Source: Idiomarina xiamenensis 10-D-4
Lineage (GTDB): Bacteria; Pseudomonadota; Gammaproteobacteria; Enterobacterales; Alteromonadaceae
Length of the DNA stretch: 64,000 bases
Reading direction: 5' to 3'
Assembly: GCF_000299895.1 (NCBI RefSeq)
Contig: NZ_AMRG01000014.1
Span: forward strand, 28,587 to 92,586
Shown: positions 20,656 through 29,324 of the stretch, in pieces
Layout: every line of letters begins with the position of its first letter
How positions within the stretch are numbered: position 1 is the stretch's first letter
Made by a program: the position numbers and the translations under genes
Notes under the pieces: model-generated
Told to the model about the DNA's origin: nothing
What the model saw: the letters and a program-made list of their open reading frames with translations, nothing else
Databases searched by the model: none

Positions 20656-21546
20656 TTAAGATGATTCCGTGCTGTTATCGGGTTGTGGTAAGCGGCTATG
20701 CTGACGTTGCGTAAACTCTTCTAAGCTGACGGTCAGTTCGGCGCCGAGTAACACCACGTTCCAAGATAAGTAAATCCAGACAATTAAAATCGGAATGGTC
20801 GCTAACGCACCGTAAATCGCTTGATAGGAGGGGAAGTTAGCCAAGTAGAGCGAAAATAGCGATTTACAAAGCTCAAATAAGCTTGCTGCCAGCAACGCAC
20901 CCCAAATGGCAAAGCGTGCTTTAACTACCCGATTGGGGATCATCATATACAGCAATAAGAAGGTAAGCACCGATAGCGCAAAGGGCACCAAGCTCAGTAG
21001 TACGGTATGACTACCGCTAATATAATCGTCGGTAAAACGCGTTAACGACAAAATATAAGAGGTAATGGCTAGACCACCACCGATGAGAATTGGACCCAAG
21101 GTCAACACCATCCAATAAATAGCGATCGACACCGTTAGGCGCCTTGGCTTGTAGTTACGCCAAATCCGATTTAAGGCATTATCGATGGCAGATACCAGCA
21201 TAATCGCAACAACGAACAAGAATATCACGCCCACGGTGGTCATTTGCGAGGCGTTACTGACAAAGTTATTGATATGTTCTTGAATCACTTCGCCCGACGT
21301 GGGTAACAGGTTGGAAAATAGTAAGCCCTCGATTTGCTCGCGTAAGTCGGTGAACATTGGGAACGCCGCAAAAATGGCAAAAACCACCGCTAATAAAGGC
21401 ACCAAGCTAAGCATCGATACATAAGCCAAATGACCGGCGGTAATATTAATGCGGTCTTGCAGGCAGCGCTTGGCAAAGTACTTGCCAAACTGCAACGAAG
21501 TGGTGGCGAGCTGTCGCCAATTGTTATCGAGCATACGATCGAACAT
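20656..21546 (-). CDS. YihY/BrkB family inner membrane protein
   Basis: A 296-residue protein with about six hydrophobic helices. It has the family segments ITAGHLAYVSMLSLVPLLAVVFA and NRIWR, and the C-terminal LIVWIYLSWNVVLLGAEL. The family was once called RNase BN, but that activity belongs to another gene, and the membrane function is unknown. It precedes dtd as in E. coli. The C-terminal tail is hydrophilic. An AAGGACG Shine-Dalgarno precedes the ATG. Confidence 0.9.
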   Translation of the reverse strand: MFDRMLDNNWRQLATTSLQFGKYFAKRCLQDRINITAGHLAYVSMLSLVPLLAVVFAIFAAFPMFTDLREQIEGLLFSNLLPTSGEVIQEHINNFVSNASQMTTVGVIFLFVVAIMLVSAIDNALNRIWRNYKPRRLTVSIAIYWMVLTLGPILIGGGLAITSYILSLTRFTDDYISGSHTVLLSLVPFALSVLTFLLLYMMIPNRVVKARFAIWGALLAASLFELCKSLFSLYLANFPSYQAIYGALATIPILIVWIYLSWNVVLLGAELTVSLEEFTQRQHSRLPQPDNSTESS

Positions 21547-21698
21547 ACGACGTCCTTATCGGTCTACCTAAATAGCCTAAGCGTTAAGTATACATAGCTT
21601 TTTGCGCGACGTTTAGATCTAAGCTTTTGATCTTAAGAGCTCGGTCATAACGTATAAAATAGCTGTTCAGCTAGCGTTGCCGATAAGGAATTCGACAG

Positions 21699-21935
21699 AT
21701 GAGATATTTATTCGCAATTTTATTACCGCCGCTTGCCATTCTTTCGACCGGCAAGGTATTTCAGGCAATTTTTAACCTGATCTTGTGTGCCATCGTGCTG
21801 ATTTTAGCCATTTTTACGCTAGGTGGTTTGGGTGGCTTGTATTTGATTTGCATCATTCACGCATTATTTGCGGTGCATAGTTATCATCAAGATCAGCGTG
21901 ACAAGCGCATCATTAAACATTTACGCGGAGATTAA
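21699..21935 (+). CDS. Small YqaE/Pmp3-like membrane protein
   Basis: A 78-residue protein with two hydrophobic segments. It starts MRYLFAILLPPLAILSTGK, which resembles the YqaE/Pmp3 proteolipid family, whose members protect membrane potential under stress. It has a charged C-terminal tail (DQRDKRIIKHLRGD). It is spaced 1 nt from the next gene, a DUF2959 lipoprotein, so the two form a small operon. Family assignment is by motif resemblance. Confidence 0.75.
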   Translation: MRYLFAILLPPLAILSTGKVFQAIFNLILCAIVLILAIFTLGGLGGLYLICIIHALFAVHSYHQDQRDKRIIKHLRGD

Positions 21936-21936
21936 T

Positions 21937-22578
21937 ATGCGATTAATGGCTATGGCGTTACTTGCCTGTGCATTAACGGCGTGCTCGAGCGCCTATTACA
22001 GCACCATGGAGAAGTTTGGTTTTGAAAAGCGCGATATTTTAGTCGACCGTGTCGATGCCGCGCGCGAATCGCAAACCGAGGCCCAAGAGCAGTTTCGTTC
22101 GGCGTTGGAACGCTTAGATGAGTTACTCGATTTTGACGGTGGCGAGCTGGAAGCGCGTTATAATGCACTAAATGAAGACTATCAGGATAGCAAAGCCGCA
22201 GCACAAGATGTGCGTGACCGCATCGCCGCGATTGATGATGTGGCACAGGATTTGTTTGACGAATGGAATGACGAGTTAGGCGAGTACAGCAACGATAATT
22301 TAAGACGTGACAGCGAGCGCCGCTTACGTGAGACTGAACGTCGTTACGCCTCGATGCTGCAGACCATGCAGCGGGCGGCTGATACGATGCAACCAGTGCT
22401 GGATCGGTTACAAGATAACGTATTGTATTTAAAACATAATTTAAACGCTGCGGCGGTCGATGCGATTCGTGGTGAGTATCAGCAGTTACGTGCCGATGTT
22501 GATGCGTTGATGGCCAATATGGAAAAAGCCATCAGTGACTCGCAACAGTTTATCGACCAAATTCGTCGCGCTCAGTAG
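21937..22578 (+). CDS. DUF2959-like lipoprotein
   Basis: A 213-residue predicted lipoprotein. The signal peptide ends in the lipobox LTAC at about residue 15, and the rest is almost entirely charged and helical, consistent with a long coiled coil (QTEAQEQFRSALERLDELL onwards). It resembles the DUF2959 family of marine gammaproteobacteria, whose function is unknown. The ATG at 21937 with a GGAG Shine-Dalgarno 6 nt upstream is chosen; an earlier in-frame ATG at 21868 lies inside the previous gene and would hide the signal peptide. Confidence 0.8.
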   Translation: MRLMAMALLACALTACSSAYYSTMEKFGFEKRDILVDRVDAARESQTEAQEQFRSALERLDELLDFDGGELEARYNALNEDYQDSKAAAQDVRDRIAAIDDVAQDLFDEWNDELGEYSNDNLRRDSERRLRETERRYASMLQTMQRAADTMQPVLDRLQDNVLYLKHNLNAAAVDAIRGEYQQLRADVDALMANMEKAISDSQQFIDQIRRAQ

Positions 22579-22587
22579 GAGCTTTGC

Positions 22588-23100
22588 ATGAGCATATTGA
22601 TTATTGCAGGTAGTGCCCGTCAGGATTCAGTCAACCGTAAGTTACAACACCGCATCGCCGAGGTAGCGGAACAACTGGGCATCGCATATCGCTTATATGA
22701 ACCGAGTGAATTAGATGCGCCCTTGTATCACGGTGACCTAGAACAAGAAAAAGGTGTGCCTCCGTCGATGCAGCGGTTTGCTGAGGCGGTAGCTGGCGCC
22801 AGTAAAGTGGTGGTCATTAGCCCCGAGTATAACGCCTCGGTGCCGCCGCTATTAAAGAACGCGATTGATTGGAGTTCACGTGTTGATGGCAGTGTTTGGG
22901 CGGGTAAAACGGTGCTGTTAGGTGCGGCCTCGCCCGGGGCACTGGGTGGGATGCGCGGCTTAAGTCACTTGCGCGATATTTTAACCAATGTGCTGGCGTG
23001 GATTGCGCCGTTGATGGCAAGCTGCAAAAACGCCAATGATGAAACCATCGCGGCGATGGATGACGACTACTTACAGAAGTTTTTAAAGCAAGGCGATTAA
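22588..23100 (+). CDS. NADPH-dependent FMN reductase-family flavoprotein
   Basis: A 170-residue flavodoxin-fold protein. The FMN phosphate loop is GSARQDSVNRKL, and the YNASVPPLLKNAIDW motif is diagnostic of the FMN_red (ChrR/YieF-like) group that reduces quinones, chromate or azo dyes using NAD(P)H. It lies 9 nt downstream of the DUF2959 gene with a good AGGAG Shine-Dalgarno, so it may belong to the same operon. The physiological substrate is not evident. Confidence 0.88.
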   Translation: MSILIIAGSARQDSVNRKLQHRIAEVAEQLGIAYRLYEPSELDAPLYHGDLEQEKGVPPSMQRFAEAVAGASKVVVISPEYNASVPPLLKNAIDWSSRVDGSVWAGKTVLLGAASPGALGGMRGLSHLRDILTNVLAWIAPLMASCKNANDETIAAMDDDYLQKFLKQGD

Positions 23101-23145
23101 TACTTAACAGCGGGGTCGGCAAACGCCGGCCCCTGCATGCCGTGG

Positions 23146-23760
23146 TTAGCCCTGCTCTAGACCAGTTAAATAGCGCTTAATGGCAATATTCGCTTCGCCG
23201 GTGAGTGAAAAAAAGCTGGGATCTAGCAGCCAGTTATACATTAAGCCATCGATGAGTCCGAATAAGCCTAAAACCGCACTACGTGGATCGACGCTGTCGG
23301 GTAAACGACCTTGTTTAATGGCCTTGACAAATAATTGCTGTACCTCTTCGATACATTCGTTACGGCCGCGTAAGTGATGCACTTTAATCGGCAGTACGTC
23401 GTCGATGTATTCGCACTTGTGAAACAAAATACTGACTAACGCTTGCGTGTTTGGATCGTTTTCGACCTGATGGATAAACTGTTTACTGCGGCAAACAATT
23501 TCATGTAACGGGTTATCGTCTACCTGTTCGCCGCAGCCGCGCATTTCGTCAACCGGCAAGCGCACCCGCTCCATTAATGATTCAATTAAGTCCAGTTTGT
23601 TTTTAAAGTGGTGATAAATGGCACCACGGGTAACGCCGGCGGCTTCGGCAACCTGCATCATCGACGTATTGGTGACGCCTTTTTCACTGAATAAACGCTC
23701 GGCGGCATCGAGTAGTTCTGACCGCGTTTCTAATGCGTCTTCTTTGGTTCTACGTACCAA
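23146..23760 (-). CDS. TetR/AcrR-family transcriptional repressor, TTG start
   Basis: A 204-residue regulator with an N-terminal TetR helix-turn-helix (TSMMQVAEAAGVTRGAIYHHFKNK). The start VRRTKEDALETR matches AcrR-type N-termini. I choose TTG at 23760: an AGGAG Shine-Dalgarno lies 8 nt upstream. A frame from TTG 23787 would run through that Shine-Dalgarno. AcrR homologues normally sit by an RND efflux pump, but none is in this neighbourhood, so the target may be elsewhere or the gene itself. An ACATGCA/TGTATGT inverted repeat lies about 100 bp upstream. Confidence 0.85.
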   Translation of the reverse strand: MVRRTKEDALETRSELLDAAERLFSEKGVTNTSMMQVAEAAGVTRGAIYHHFKNKLDLIESLMERVRLPVDEMRGCGEQVDDNPLHEIVCRSKQFIHQVENDPNTQALVSILFHKCEYIDDVLPIKVHHLRGRNECIEEVQQLFVKAIKQGRLPDSVDPRSAVLGLFGLIDGLMYNWLLDPSFFSLTGEANIAIKRYLTGLEQG

Positions 23761-23847
23761 GTGATAAACTCCTATTAGCCCAAACAAAGCTGCAACTTTG
23801 CTCGTTGGCTTACTGTCTATAGGGTTATTATACGGGATATTTTATAA

Positions 23848-23865
23848 ACATGCACTGCTGTATGT
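23848..23865. promoter_or_regulatory. Candidate TetR-family operator
   Basis: An inverted repeat, ACATGCA-ctgc-TGTATGT (six of seven positions matched), lies in the 276 bp divergent region between the TetR gene and the DUF3081 gene. The arms resemble the ACATACA/TGTATGT arms of the E. coli AcrR operator, but the spacer is 4 rather than 8 nt. Autoregulation is inferred only. Confidence 0.4.
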
Positions 23866-24036
23866 ATAATTGTGCTTTACATTGCTTGGCAGCTGTGTGC
23901 AATTGGTGGATGGATGGCGGCCAATAAGGTATCGATTTTATCGGATTGTCGCTAATCAACGGAACAGACTAAACTGTATAATCAAGATGTTAGCTGGGCC
24001 ACTCGGTGGCCGATGTAAAATCGCTAGGAGGGCAGT

Positions 24037-24318
24037 ATGAAGAATGAAATCGATCAGCGGCTAGTGTTGGATGCTTACGAGAAGATTCATCGTCATGGCG
24101 AAGCCAAACAGGGACGACATGAGTTAGATGGTATTCAAGCCTACACCGACCATGACGGCTATACGGTGTTTTTAGAGGGACACAATGTGAAGATGACATT
24201 GGAATTCCATAACAAATATCGGCTTGATTACGACAGTGAACGCGAATTTGATACCTTTATTCGCAAACTAAAACAAATTAGTAAAGACTATGAGACCCCG
24301 GGTCTGGAGCGAAAATAG
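24037..24318 (+). CDS. DUF3081-like small protein
   Basis: A 93-residue soluble protein beginning MKNEIDQRLVLDAYEKIHRHG, similar in size and opening to the DUF3081 family of Vibrio and Alteromonadales. No catalytic motif is seen. A very strong AGGAGG Shine-Dalgarno precedes the start. The next gene, trhA, begins immediately after its stop codon, so the two are cotranscribed together with the diguanylate cyclase behind them. Confidence 0.7.
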   Translation: MKNEIDQRLVLDAYEKIHRHGEAKQGRHELDGIQAYTDHDGYTVFLEGHNVKMTLEFHNKYRLDYDSEREFDTFIRKLKQISKDYETPGLERK

Positions 24319-24975
24319 ATGACAAAGCGTACGGCGTACACCGTCATGGAGGAAGTCGCGCACGCATTAACACATGGTGTTGGTGCGGCTTTAAGCATTG
24401 CCGGTCTAGTGGTTATGTTGGTCTGGTCGGTGGCTTATGGTGACGCATGGCACGTCGTAGCGGCAGCTATTTATGGCGCTAGTTTGATTCTGTTGTATAC
24501 CGCCTCGACGCTTTATCACGCTTTTCCATGGCCGCGTATCAAGCACTTCTTTCAACAGATGGATCACGCCGCTATCTTTATCTTGATTGCCGGTACTTAT
24601 ACCCCGTTTGCCCTGATCAATTTGCGCGGCGCATGGGGGTGGGCTTTGCTGGGCACGGTATGGGGGATTGCCATCACCGGTGTGATCTTAGAACTCGCCA
24701 TCAAAGACCGCAAGAAAGTATTAAGTTTGAGCCTTTATTTGGGCTTGGGATGGTTGGCTTTGGTGGTCATTAAGCCGATGCTGGATAACGTCGATAGCGG
24801 TGGCTTGTGGCTGCTGCTGGCGGGTGGCCTAGCCTACACCTTGGGCGTGGTGTTCTATGTCTGGAAATCGTTGCCTTACCATCATGCCATTTGGCATTTG
24901 TTTGTCCTCGCGGGCAGTATCTTACATTTCTTTTCCATCTTCTATTACGTGTTACCACAGCCCGACTTGTTATAG
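24319..24975 (+). CDS. trhA: Hemolysin III/PAQR-family membrane protein
   Basis: A 218-residue, seven-helix membrane protein of the PAQR (YqfA/TrhA) family. Family signatures are EEVAHALTHGVGAALS, STLYHAF, the QQMDHAAIFILIAGTYTPF segment, and the final HAIWHLFVLAGSILHFF. The conserved His residues form the predicted metal site. In E. coli the homologue affects membrane energetics and unsaturated fatty acid metabolism. It is the middle gene of a three-gene run. Confidence 0.9.
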   Translation: MTKRTAYTVMEEVAHALTHGVGAALSIAGLVVMLVWSVAYGDAWHVVAAAIYGASLILLYTASTLYHAFPWPRIKHFFQQMDHAAIFILIAGTYTPFALINLRGAWGWALLGTVWGIAITGVILELAIKDRKKVLSLSLYLGLGWLALVVIKPMLDNVDSGGLWLLLAGGLAYTLGVVFYVWKSLPYHHAIWHLFVLAGSILHFFSIFYYVLPQPDLL

Positions 24976-24984
24976 GCGAAACCT

Positions 24985-26742
24985 GTGTTATCGATAAATC
25001 TAAAGCTGCGTTTTTTTGCCTCGTTCGCGGGGCTCGCCGTTGTTTTAGTGGCGTCCATCGGTTGGTGGTTAGTCGATAGCGCCAGTGAGCAATTACGTCG
25101 TCAGGTCGGTTTAACCACGCAGCGCATTGCCGAGCAAATGGCGGACAAGCTGGAGCGTGGGCTGTATGAACGCTACCGCGACGTGCAAGTTGCGGCGAGT
25201 CTGATTGGCCGTACCGAGCTTTATCAGCAAGATGACGTTCTGCGCGAAACCATACAGCGTTTGCAGCAAACTTATAGCGACTATGCCTGGATTGGTTATG
25301 CCGATATTGAGGGACGCGTTGTTGCTGCCACCGGTGGCCTGTTAGAGGGCAACCGAGTCGATCGTCAAGCCTGGTTTCAGCAAGGTTTGCAAAAACCTTA
25401 TATTAGCGACGTGCATGACGCTCAATTATTAAAACAATTGCTAGCACCGACAAGCGGTCAGTCGCTGCGCTTTGTCGACATCTCGGCGCCGGTTCGTGAT
25501 GCCGATAGTCAGCGGGTGGTGGGGGTTGTGGCGGCACACTTAAATTGGCGCTGGGTAGACGAATTAGCCGAGTCGTTAACCACCGGCCAGTGGTTGTTAC
25601 AACCGCAAGATCTGGTGTTGGTGTCGGCTAAAAATCAAGTGATTGGTGGGCCGCCGCTATTAATCGGTAAATCATTGAACACGCCCAGTACTGACTTAGC
25701 CAGTGTAACGCGCAGCGGTTATGTCATCGAAAGTTGGCCGGATGGGCGTGATTATGTGGTTGGTTATGCGCGCCATGGCAGTTATCGCGATTATCCGGGA
25801 TTGCCTTGGGTGGTGTTGGCCCGGCAACCGGTCAATGAAGCCTTAGCGGGGGTACAACAGTTTCGTCGCGATGCGCTCATCATCGGTCTGTTAATTACCT
25901 TTTTTATTACTGTTTTGGCATGGTTAAACGCTGGCCGCATTAGCCGTCCACTATTACGTTTGACGGCTGCCGCGCGGGCGTTACAGCAGCAGGACTCGAA
26001 AGATATCGAAATTCCGTTGCAGGACGATTATCCCGAAGTGCGAGACCTGTCTGCGACCTTACAGCATATGGTGATGCGCTTGCAGACAAAAAGCGAGCAA
26101 CTGACGCAATTAAATCGCGAGCTTGATCATAAAGTGCGGTTACGTACCGAGGAATTACAGCAACTCAATAAAGCACTGCAAAACGAGATTGCCGAGCGTA
26201 AGCTGGTGCAACAAGAGCGTGAAACCTTGATCGAGCAACTGGAGTTGCAAGCGAATACTGATCCGCTGACCAAGCTGTCCAACCGCCGTCGCTTTTTTCA
26301 ACGTGCCGAGCGGGTCATCAAACGTGCCGAGCGCAATCCGGTAGCGGTTAATTTGCTGACCATCGATATCGACCACTTTAAAGCGGTTAACGACACTTAT
26401 GGACATGCCGCCGGGGACGCTATTTTGGCCGTATTTGCTCAGCTATTACGTGAACTGACGCGTGATATTGATATTGTTGCGCGGACCGGCGGTGAGGAAT
26501 TTGTGTTACTGCTGGAGCATACCGACCAAGCTGGTGCAAAAATATTAGCGGAGCGTATTCACCAACGTTTAAGTGAGCAGTTATTTAACGAGCAGGGCAT
26601 GACCGATGTGCAAGTCACGGTGAGTATTGGTATTGCGCAGTGGCAAGTTGGTGAAAGTCTTGACCATCTGCTGGCGCGTTCAGATAAGGCCTTGTACGAC
26701 GCCAAGCAACAAGGGCGTGACCAAACAAAAACGGCTACCTGA
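24985..26742 (+). CDS. Membrane diguanylate cyclase (sensor, HAMP, GGDEF)
   Basis: A 585-residue protein starting at GTG. Two transmembrane helices (about residues 8-28 and 290-315) enclose a large periplasmic, Cache-like sensor. A HAMP segment, a coiled coil (LNRELDHKVRLRTEELQQL) and a C-terminal GGDEF domain follow. The active site is GGEEF and an RxxD inhibitory site (RDID) lies five residues upstream, so an active, product-inhibited c-di-GMP synthase is predicted. It lies 9 nt after trhA. Its stop codon lies inside the stem of the downstream terminator. Confidence 0.92.
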   Translation: MLSINLKLRFFASFAGLAVVLVASIGWWLVDSASEQLRRQVGLTTQRIAEQMADKLERGLYERYRDVQVAASLIGRTELYQQDDVLRETIQRLQQTYSDYAWIGYADIEGRVVAATGGLLEGNRVDRQAWFQQGLQKPYISDVHDAQLLKQLLAPTSGQSLRFVDISAPVRDADSQRVVGVVAAHLNWRWVDELAESLTTGQWLLQPQDLVLVSAKNQVIGGPPLLIGKSLNTPSTDLASVTRSGYVIESWPDGRDYVVGYARHGSYRDYPGLPWVVLARQPVNEALAGVQQFRRDALIIGLLITFFITVLAWLNAGRISRPLLRLTAAARALQQQDSKDIEIPLQDDYPEVRDLSATLQHMVMRLQTKSEQLTQLNRELDHKVRLRTEELQQLNKALQNEIAERKLVQQERETLIEQLELQANTDPLTKLSNRRRFFQRAERVIKRAERNPVAVNLLTIDIDHFKAVNDTYGHAAGDAILAVFAQLLRELTRDIDIVARTGGEEFVLLLEHTDQAGAKILAERIHQRLSEQLFNEQGMTDVQVTVSIGIAQWQVGESLDHLLARSDKALYDAKQQGRDQTKTAT

Positions 26743-26755
26743 GGTAGCCGTTTTA
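26727..26755. terminator. Bidirectional terminator between the GGDEF gene and bipA
   Basis: A hairpin with perfect ACGGCTACC/GGTAGCCG-type arms, flanked by an A-run on one side and a T-run on the other. It serves both converging genes. The TGA stop of the diguanylate cyclase (26740-26742) falls in the loop and stem, so the ribosome would cover the hairpin until termination. Confidence 0.85.
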
Positions 26756-26778
26756 CTATCGTAATTTATCTGTCGGGG

Positions 26779-28602
26779 TTATGCACCACGACTAGCGCGC
26801 TTACGTTCGTTCTCGGTCAGTAAGCGTTTACGGATACGAATCGACTTCGGCGTGATTTCGACCAGTTCGTCGTCATCGATAAACTCTAACGCCTGCTCCA
26901 GTGTCAGCTTGATCGGCGGTGACAGCGTTAAGGCTTCGTCGGTACCGGCCGCACGAACGTTAGTCAATTGCTTACCTTTCAAGCAGTTAACGGTTAAGTC
27001 GTTAGAACGGTTATGAACACCGATGATTTGGCCTTCGTAAACTTCGTCACCGTGTGACGCCATCAGCTTGCCGCGCTCTTGCAAATTATACAGCGCGTAC
27101 GCCAGTGCTTTACCTTGCGCGTTAGAAATCAATACGCCGTTGATACGCTGACCGATGCGACCACCTTTGTGCGGACCATAATGGTCGAAGCTGTGATACA
27201 TCAAACCGGTACCCGAGGTTAGCGTCATAAAATCGGTTTGGAAGCCGATTAAACCACGGCTAGGGATTTGGAAGTCAATACGCACGCGACCTTTACCGTC
27301 AGGCGACATGTTGGTCATTTCGGCTTTACGCAAACCGAGCTGTTCCATCACCGAACCTTGATGTTCTTCTTGAATATCAACGGTCAGGTTTTCGATAGGC
27401 TCCATTTTGACGCCGTCTTCTTCACGTAAAATAACCTCTGGACGTGAAACCGCTAGCTCGTAGCCCTCGCGACGCATGTTCTCGATCAATACGCCCAAGT
27501 GCAATTCACCACGACCCGAGACACGGAAACGGTCAGGGTTATCGGTTTCGGCAACGCGCAACGCGACGTTGTGTACCAACTCTTGTTGCAAACGCTCCAA
27601 AATTTGGCGCGAGGTCACAAACTTACCTTCTTTACCGGCGAACGGTGAGGTGTTGACCTGGAACGTCATGGTTACCGTGGGTTCGTCGACGGTCAATGCT
27701 GGCAAGGCTTCGGCTTTACCGGCCGCACACACGGTGTCAGAGATTTTTAGCTCACCCAAACCGGTGATGGCGCAGATGTCGCCAGCGCTAACGCTGTCGG
27801 TTTCGAAGCGCTCAAGGCCTAAATAGCTGAAGATTTGACCGACTTTACCATTACGGGTTTTGCCGTCGGCACCGATGATGCTAACCGACTGGTTAACTTT
27901 GATACTGCCGCGAGTAACACGACCAATACCAATAACGCCTACATAGCTTGAGTAGTCAAGCTGTGAAATCTGCATTTGCAGTTCGCCGTCTGGATCGGCA
28001 TCAGGCGCGCTGACTTGATTGACGATGGTTTCGAACAATGGCGTCATATCGTCGCCAGTTTGTTCGGCGTCTAAGGTCGCCCAACCTTGTAAGGCTGATG
28101 CGTAAACGATAGGGAAATCTAATTGTTCGTCGGTTGCGCCTAAGTTGTCGAACAAATCAAAAACTTGGTCGATAACCCAATCAGGACGTGCGCCAGGGCG
28201 GTCGATTTTGTTAACCACCAGAATTGGATTAAGACCGTGCGCGAAGGCTTTTTGCGTGACAAAGCGTGTCTGTGGCATCGGGCCATCAACCGCATCAACC
28301 AACAGCAATACCGAATCGGCCATCGACAATACGCGCTCAACTTCACCACCGAAGTCGGCGTGTCCTGGGGTATCCAGAATGTTAATGTGGTAGTCCTGCC
28401 AATTGATGGCGGTGTTTTTTGCCAAAATGGTGATGCCGCGCTCTTTTTCCAGATCGTTAGAATCCATGATGCGCTCGTCGATTTCACCACGGCTTTCTAA
28501 GGTGCCCGACTGCTGTAGCAGTTTGTCGACCAGCGTGGTTTTACCATGGTCAACGTGCGCGATGATGGCTACGTTTCTTAACTTACTGATATCTTTAGAC
28601 AT
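26779..28602 (-). CDS. bipA: Ribosome-associated GTPase BipA/TypA
   Basis: A 607-residue translational GTPase of the EF-G/LepA group that assists 50S assembly and stress adaptation. G1 is [11 protein letters not shown]2 includes ERGITI, G3 is DTPGHADF, and G4 is NKIDR. The C-terminal BipA-specific domain includes [21 protein letters not shown]. The length matches E. coli (607). It lies upstream of glnA with two genes between them, similar to the E. coli bipA-glnA neighbourhood. Confidence 0.98.
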   Translation of the reverse strand: MSKDISKLRNVAIIAHVDHGKTTLVDKLLQQSGTLESRGEIDERIMDSNDLEKERGITILAKNTAINWQDYHINILDTPGHADFGGEVERVLSMADSVLLLVDAVDGPMPQTRFVTQKAFAHGLNPILVVNKIDRPGARPDWVIDQVFDLFDNLGATDEQLDFPIVYASALQGWATLDAEQTGDDMTPLFETIVNQVSAPDADPDGELQMQISQLDYSSYVGVIGIGRVTRGSIKVNQSVSIIGADGKTRNGKVGQIFSYLGLERFETDSVSAGDICAITGLGELKISDTVCAAGKAEALPALTVDEPTVTMTFQVNTSPFAGKEGKFVTSRQILERLQQELVHNVALRVAETDNPDRFRVSGRGELHLGVLIENMRREGYELAVSRPEVILREEDGVKMEPIENLTVDIQEEHQGSVMEQLGLRKAEMTNMSPDGKGRVRIDFQIPSRGLIGFQTDFMTLTSGTGLMYHSFDHYGPHKGGRIGQRINGVLISNAQGKALAYALYNLQERGKLMASHGDEVYEGQIIGVHNRSNDLTVNCLKGKQLTNVRAAGTDEALTLSPPIKLTLEQALEFIDDDELVEITPKSIRIRKRLLTENERKRASRGA

Positions 28603-28907
28603 TGACTAAATTCCGCTTAACTTGAATGACCGTCCGCAGGATGAATTGGCCGAAATAAAAAGATGAGTTTTTAGACGCCACCGAACGAAAGGGACGGCAT
28701 TATACACGTAGCATCGTTGCGCTGGTATTAAAACTTGTACAGTTTTACGACAGTTTTTAAAGGAACTGATGTGTGCGTGCGTTTGCCGCCACAATAGCGG
28801 TGTCTAGGTATGCAGTTTGTCGTATTTTTTATGCAATTCAGCTTGCGCTTATATGATATAGGTCATATGTTTGATGTGAACATGAAAAAAATAAGAAGGA
28901 AATCACC
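28603..28907. other. Intergenic region upstream of bipA and the small lipoprotein gene
   Basis: This 305 bp divergent spacer should hold the bipA promoter and that of the lipoprotein gene. A small inverted repeat, ATATGA-N6-TCATAT (28851-28868), lies about 40 bp before the lipoprotein ATG and could be an operator or a -10 region. No convincing tRNA, small RNA or further coding region was seen. Confidence 0.5.
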
Positions 28908-29231
28908 ATGAAAACGATGATCACAGCAGCAGGCCTTTTAGCAGCAACCGGATTAATGTCTGGTTGTAGTGGTATGCAAGAAGAGGACGGTGAACGTATG
29001 GTTAACGACGTGAAGTTGATGCGCCATATCGAGAAAACGGCCGATTGGGGTGGGCCAAACCGTGTGATATGGGTAAATCCGCCGCAGATCAGAGAAACTA
29101 TGGTGATGTCATTTGATTTTAGTAAGAAAGACGCTTCAGAAGACGAGCAGGTCGATGCCGAGGAAGCCGTCAATGCTGTTGTCGATGATGGTCAGCAGCC
29201 GCTACCCGCCGCACCGTCCGCCGCGATTTAG
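28908..29231 (+). CDS. Small predicted lipoprotein of unknown function
   Basis: A 107-residue protein with a signal peptide ending in the lipobox LMSGC (Cys near residue 21), so it should be lipidated and exported. The mature part contains the phrase NRVIWVNPPQIRETMVMSFDF and an acidic, Ala/Pro-rich tail. I do not recognise a family. An AAGGA Shine-Dalgarno lies upstream, and a terminator follows within 30 bp, so it is a single-gene unit. Confidence 0.7.
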   Translation: MKTMITAAGLLAATGLMSGCSGMQEEDGERMVNDVKLMRHIEKTADWGGPNRVIWVNPPQIRETMVMSFDFSKKDASEDEQVDAEEAVNAVVDDGQQPLPAAPSAAI

Positions 29232-29259
29232 CGGACAGCAGCAATAGGGCTAAGCAAAG

Positions 29260-29287
29260 AAAAACGCACCAATTTGGTGCGTTTTTT
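29260..29287. terminator. Terminator after the small lipoprotein gene
   Basis: CGCACCAA/TTGGTGCG arms with flanking A-run and T-run (seven Ts) form a strong intrinsic terminator. It lies between the lipoprotein gene and the converging chemoreceptor gene, so it may serve both strands. Confidence 0.85.
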
Positions 29288-29324
29288 TACTTAGAGCGCG
29301 TTAGTGGCATCTTCATCGTAGCGG

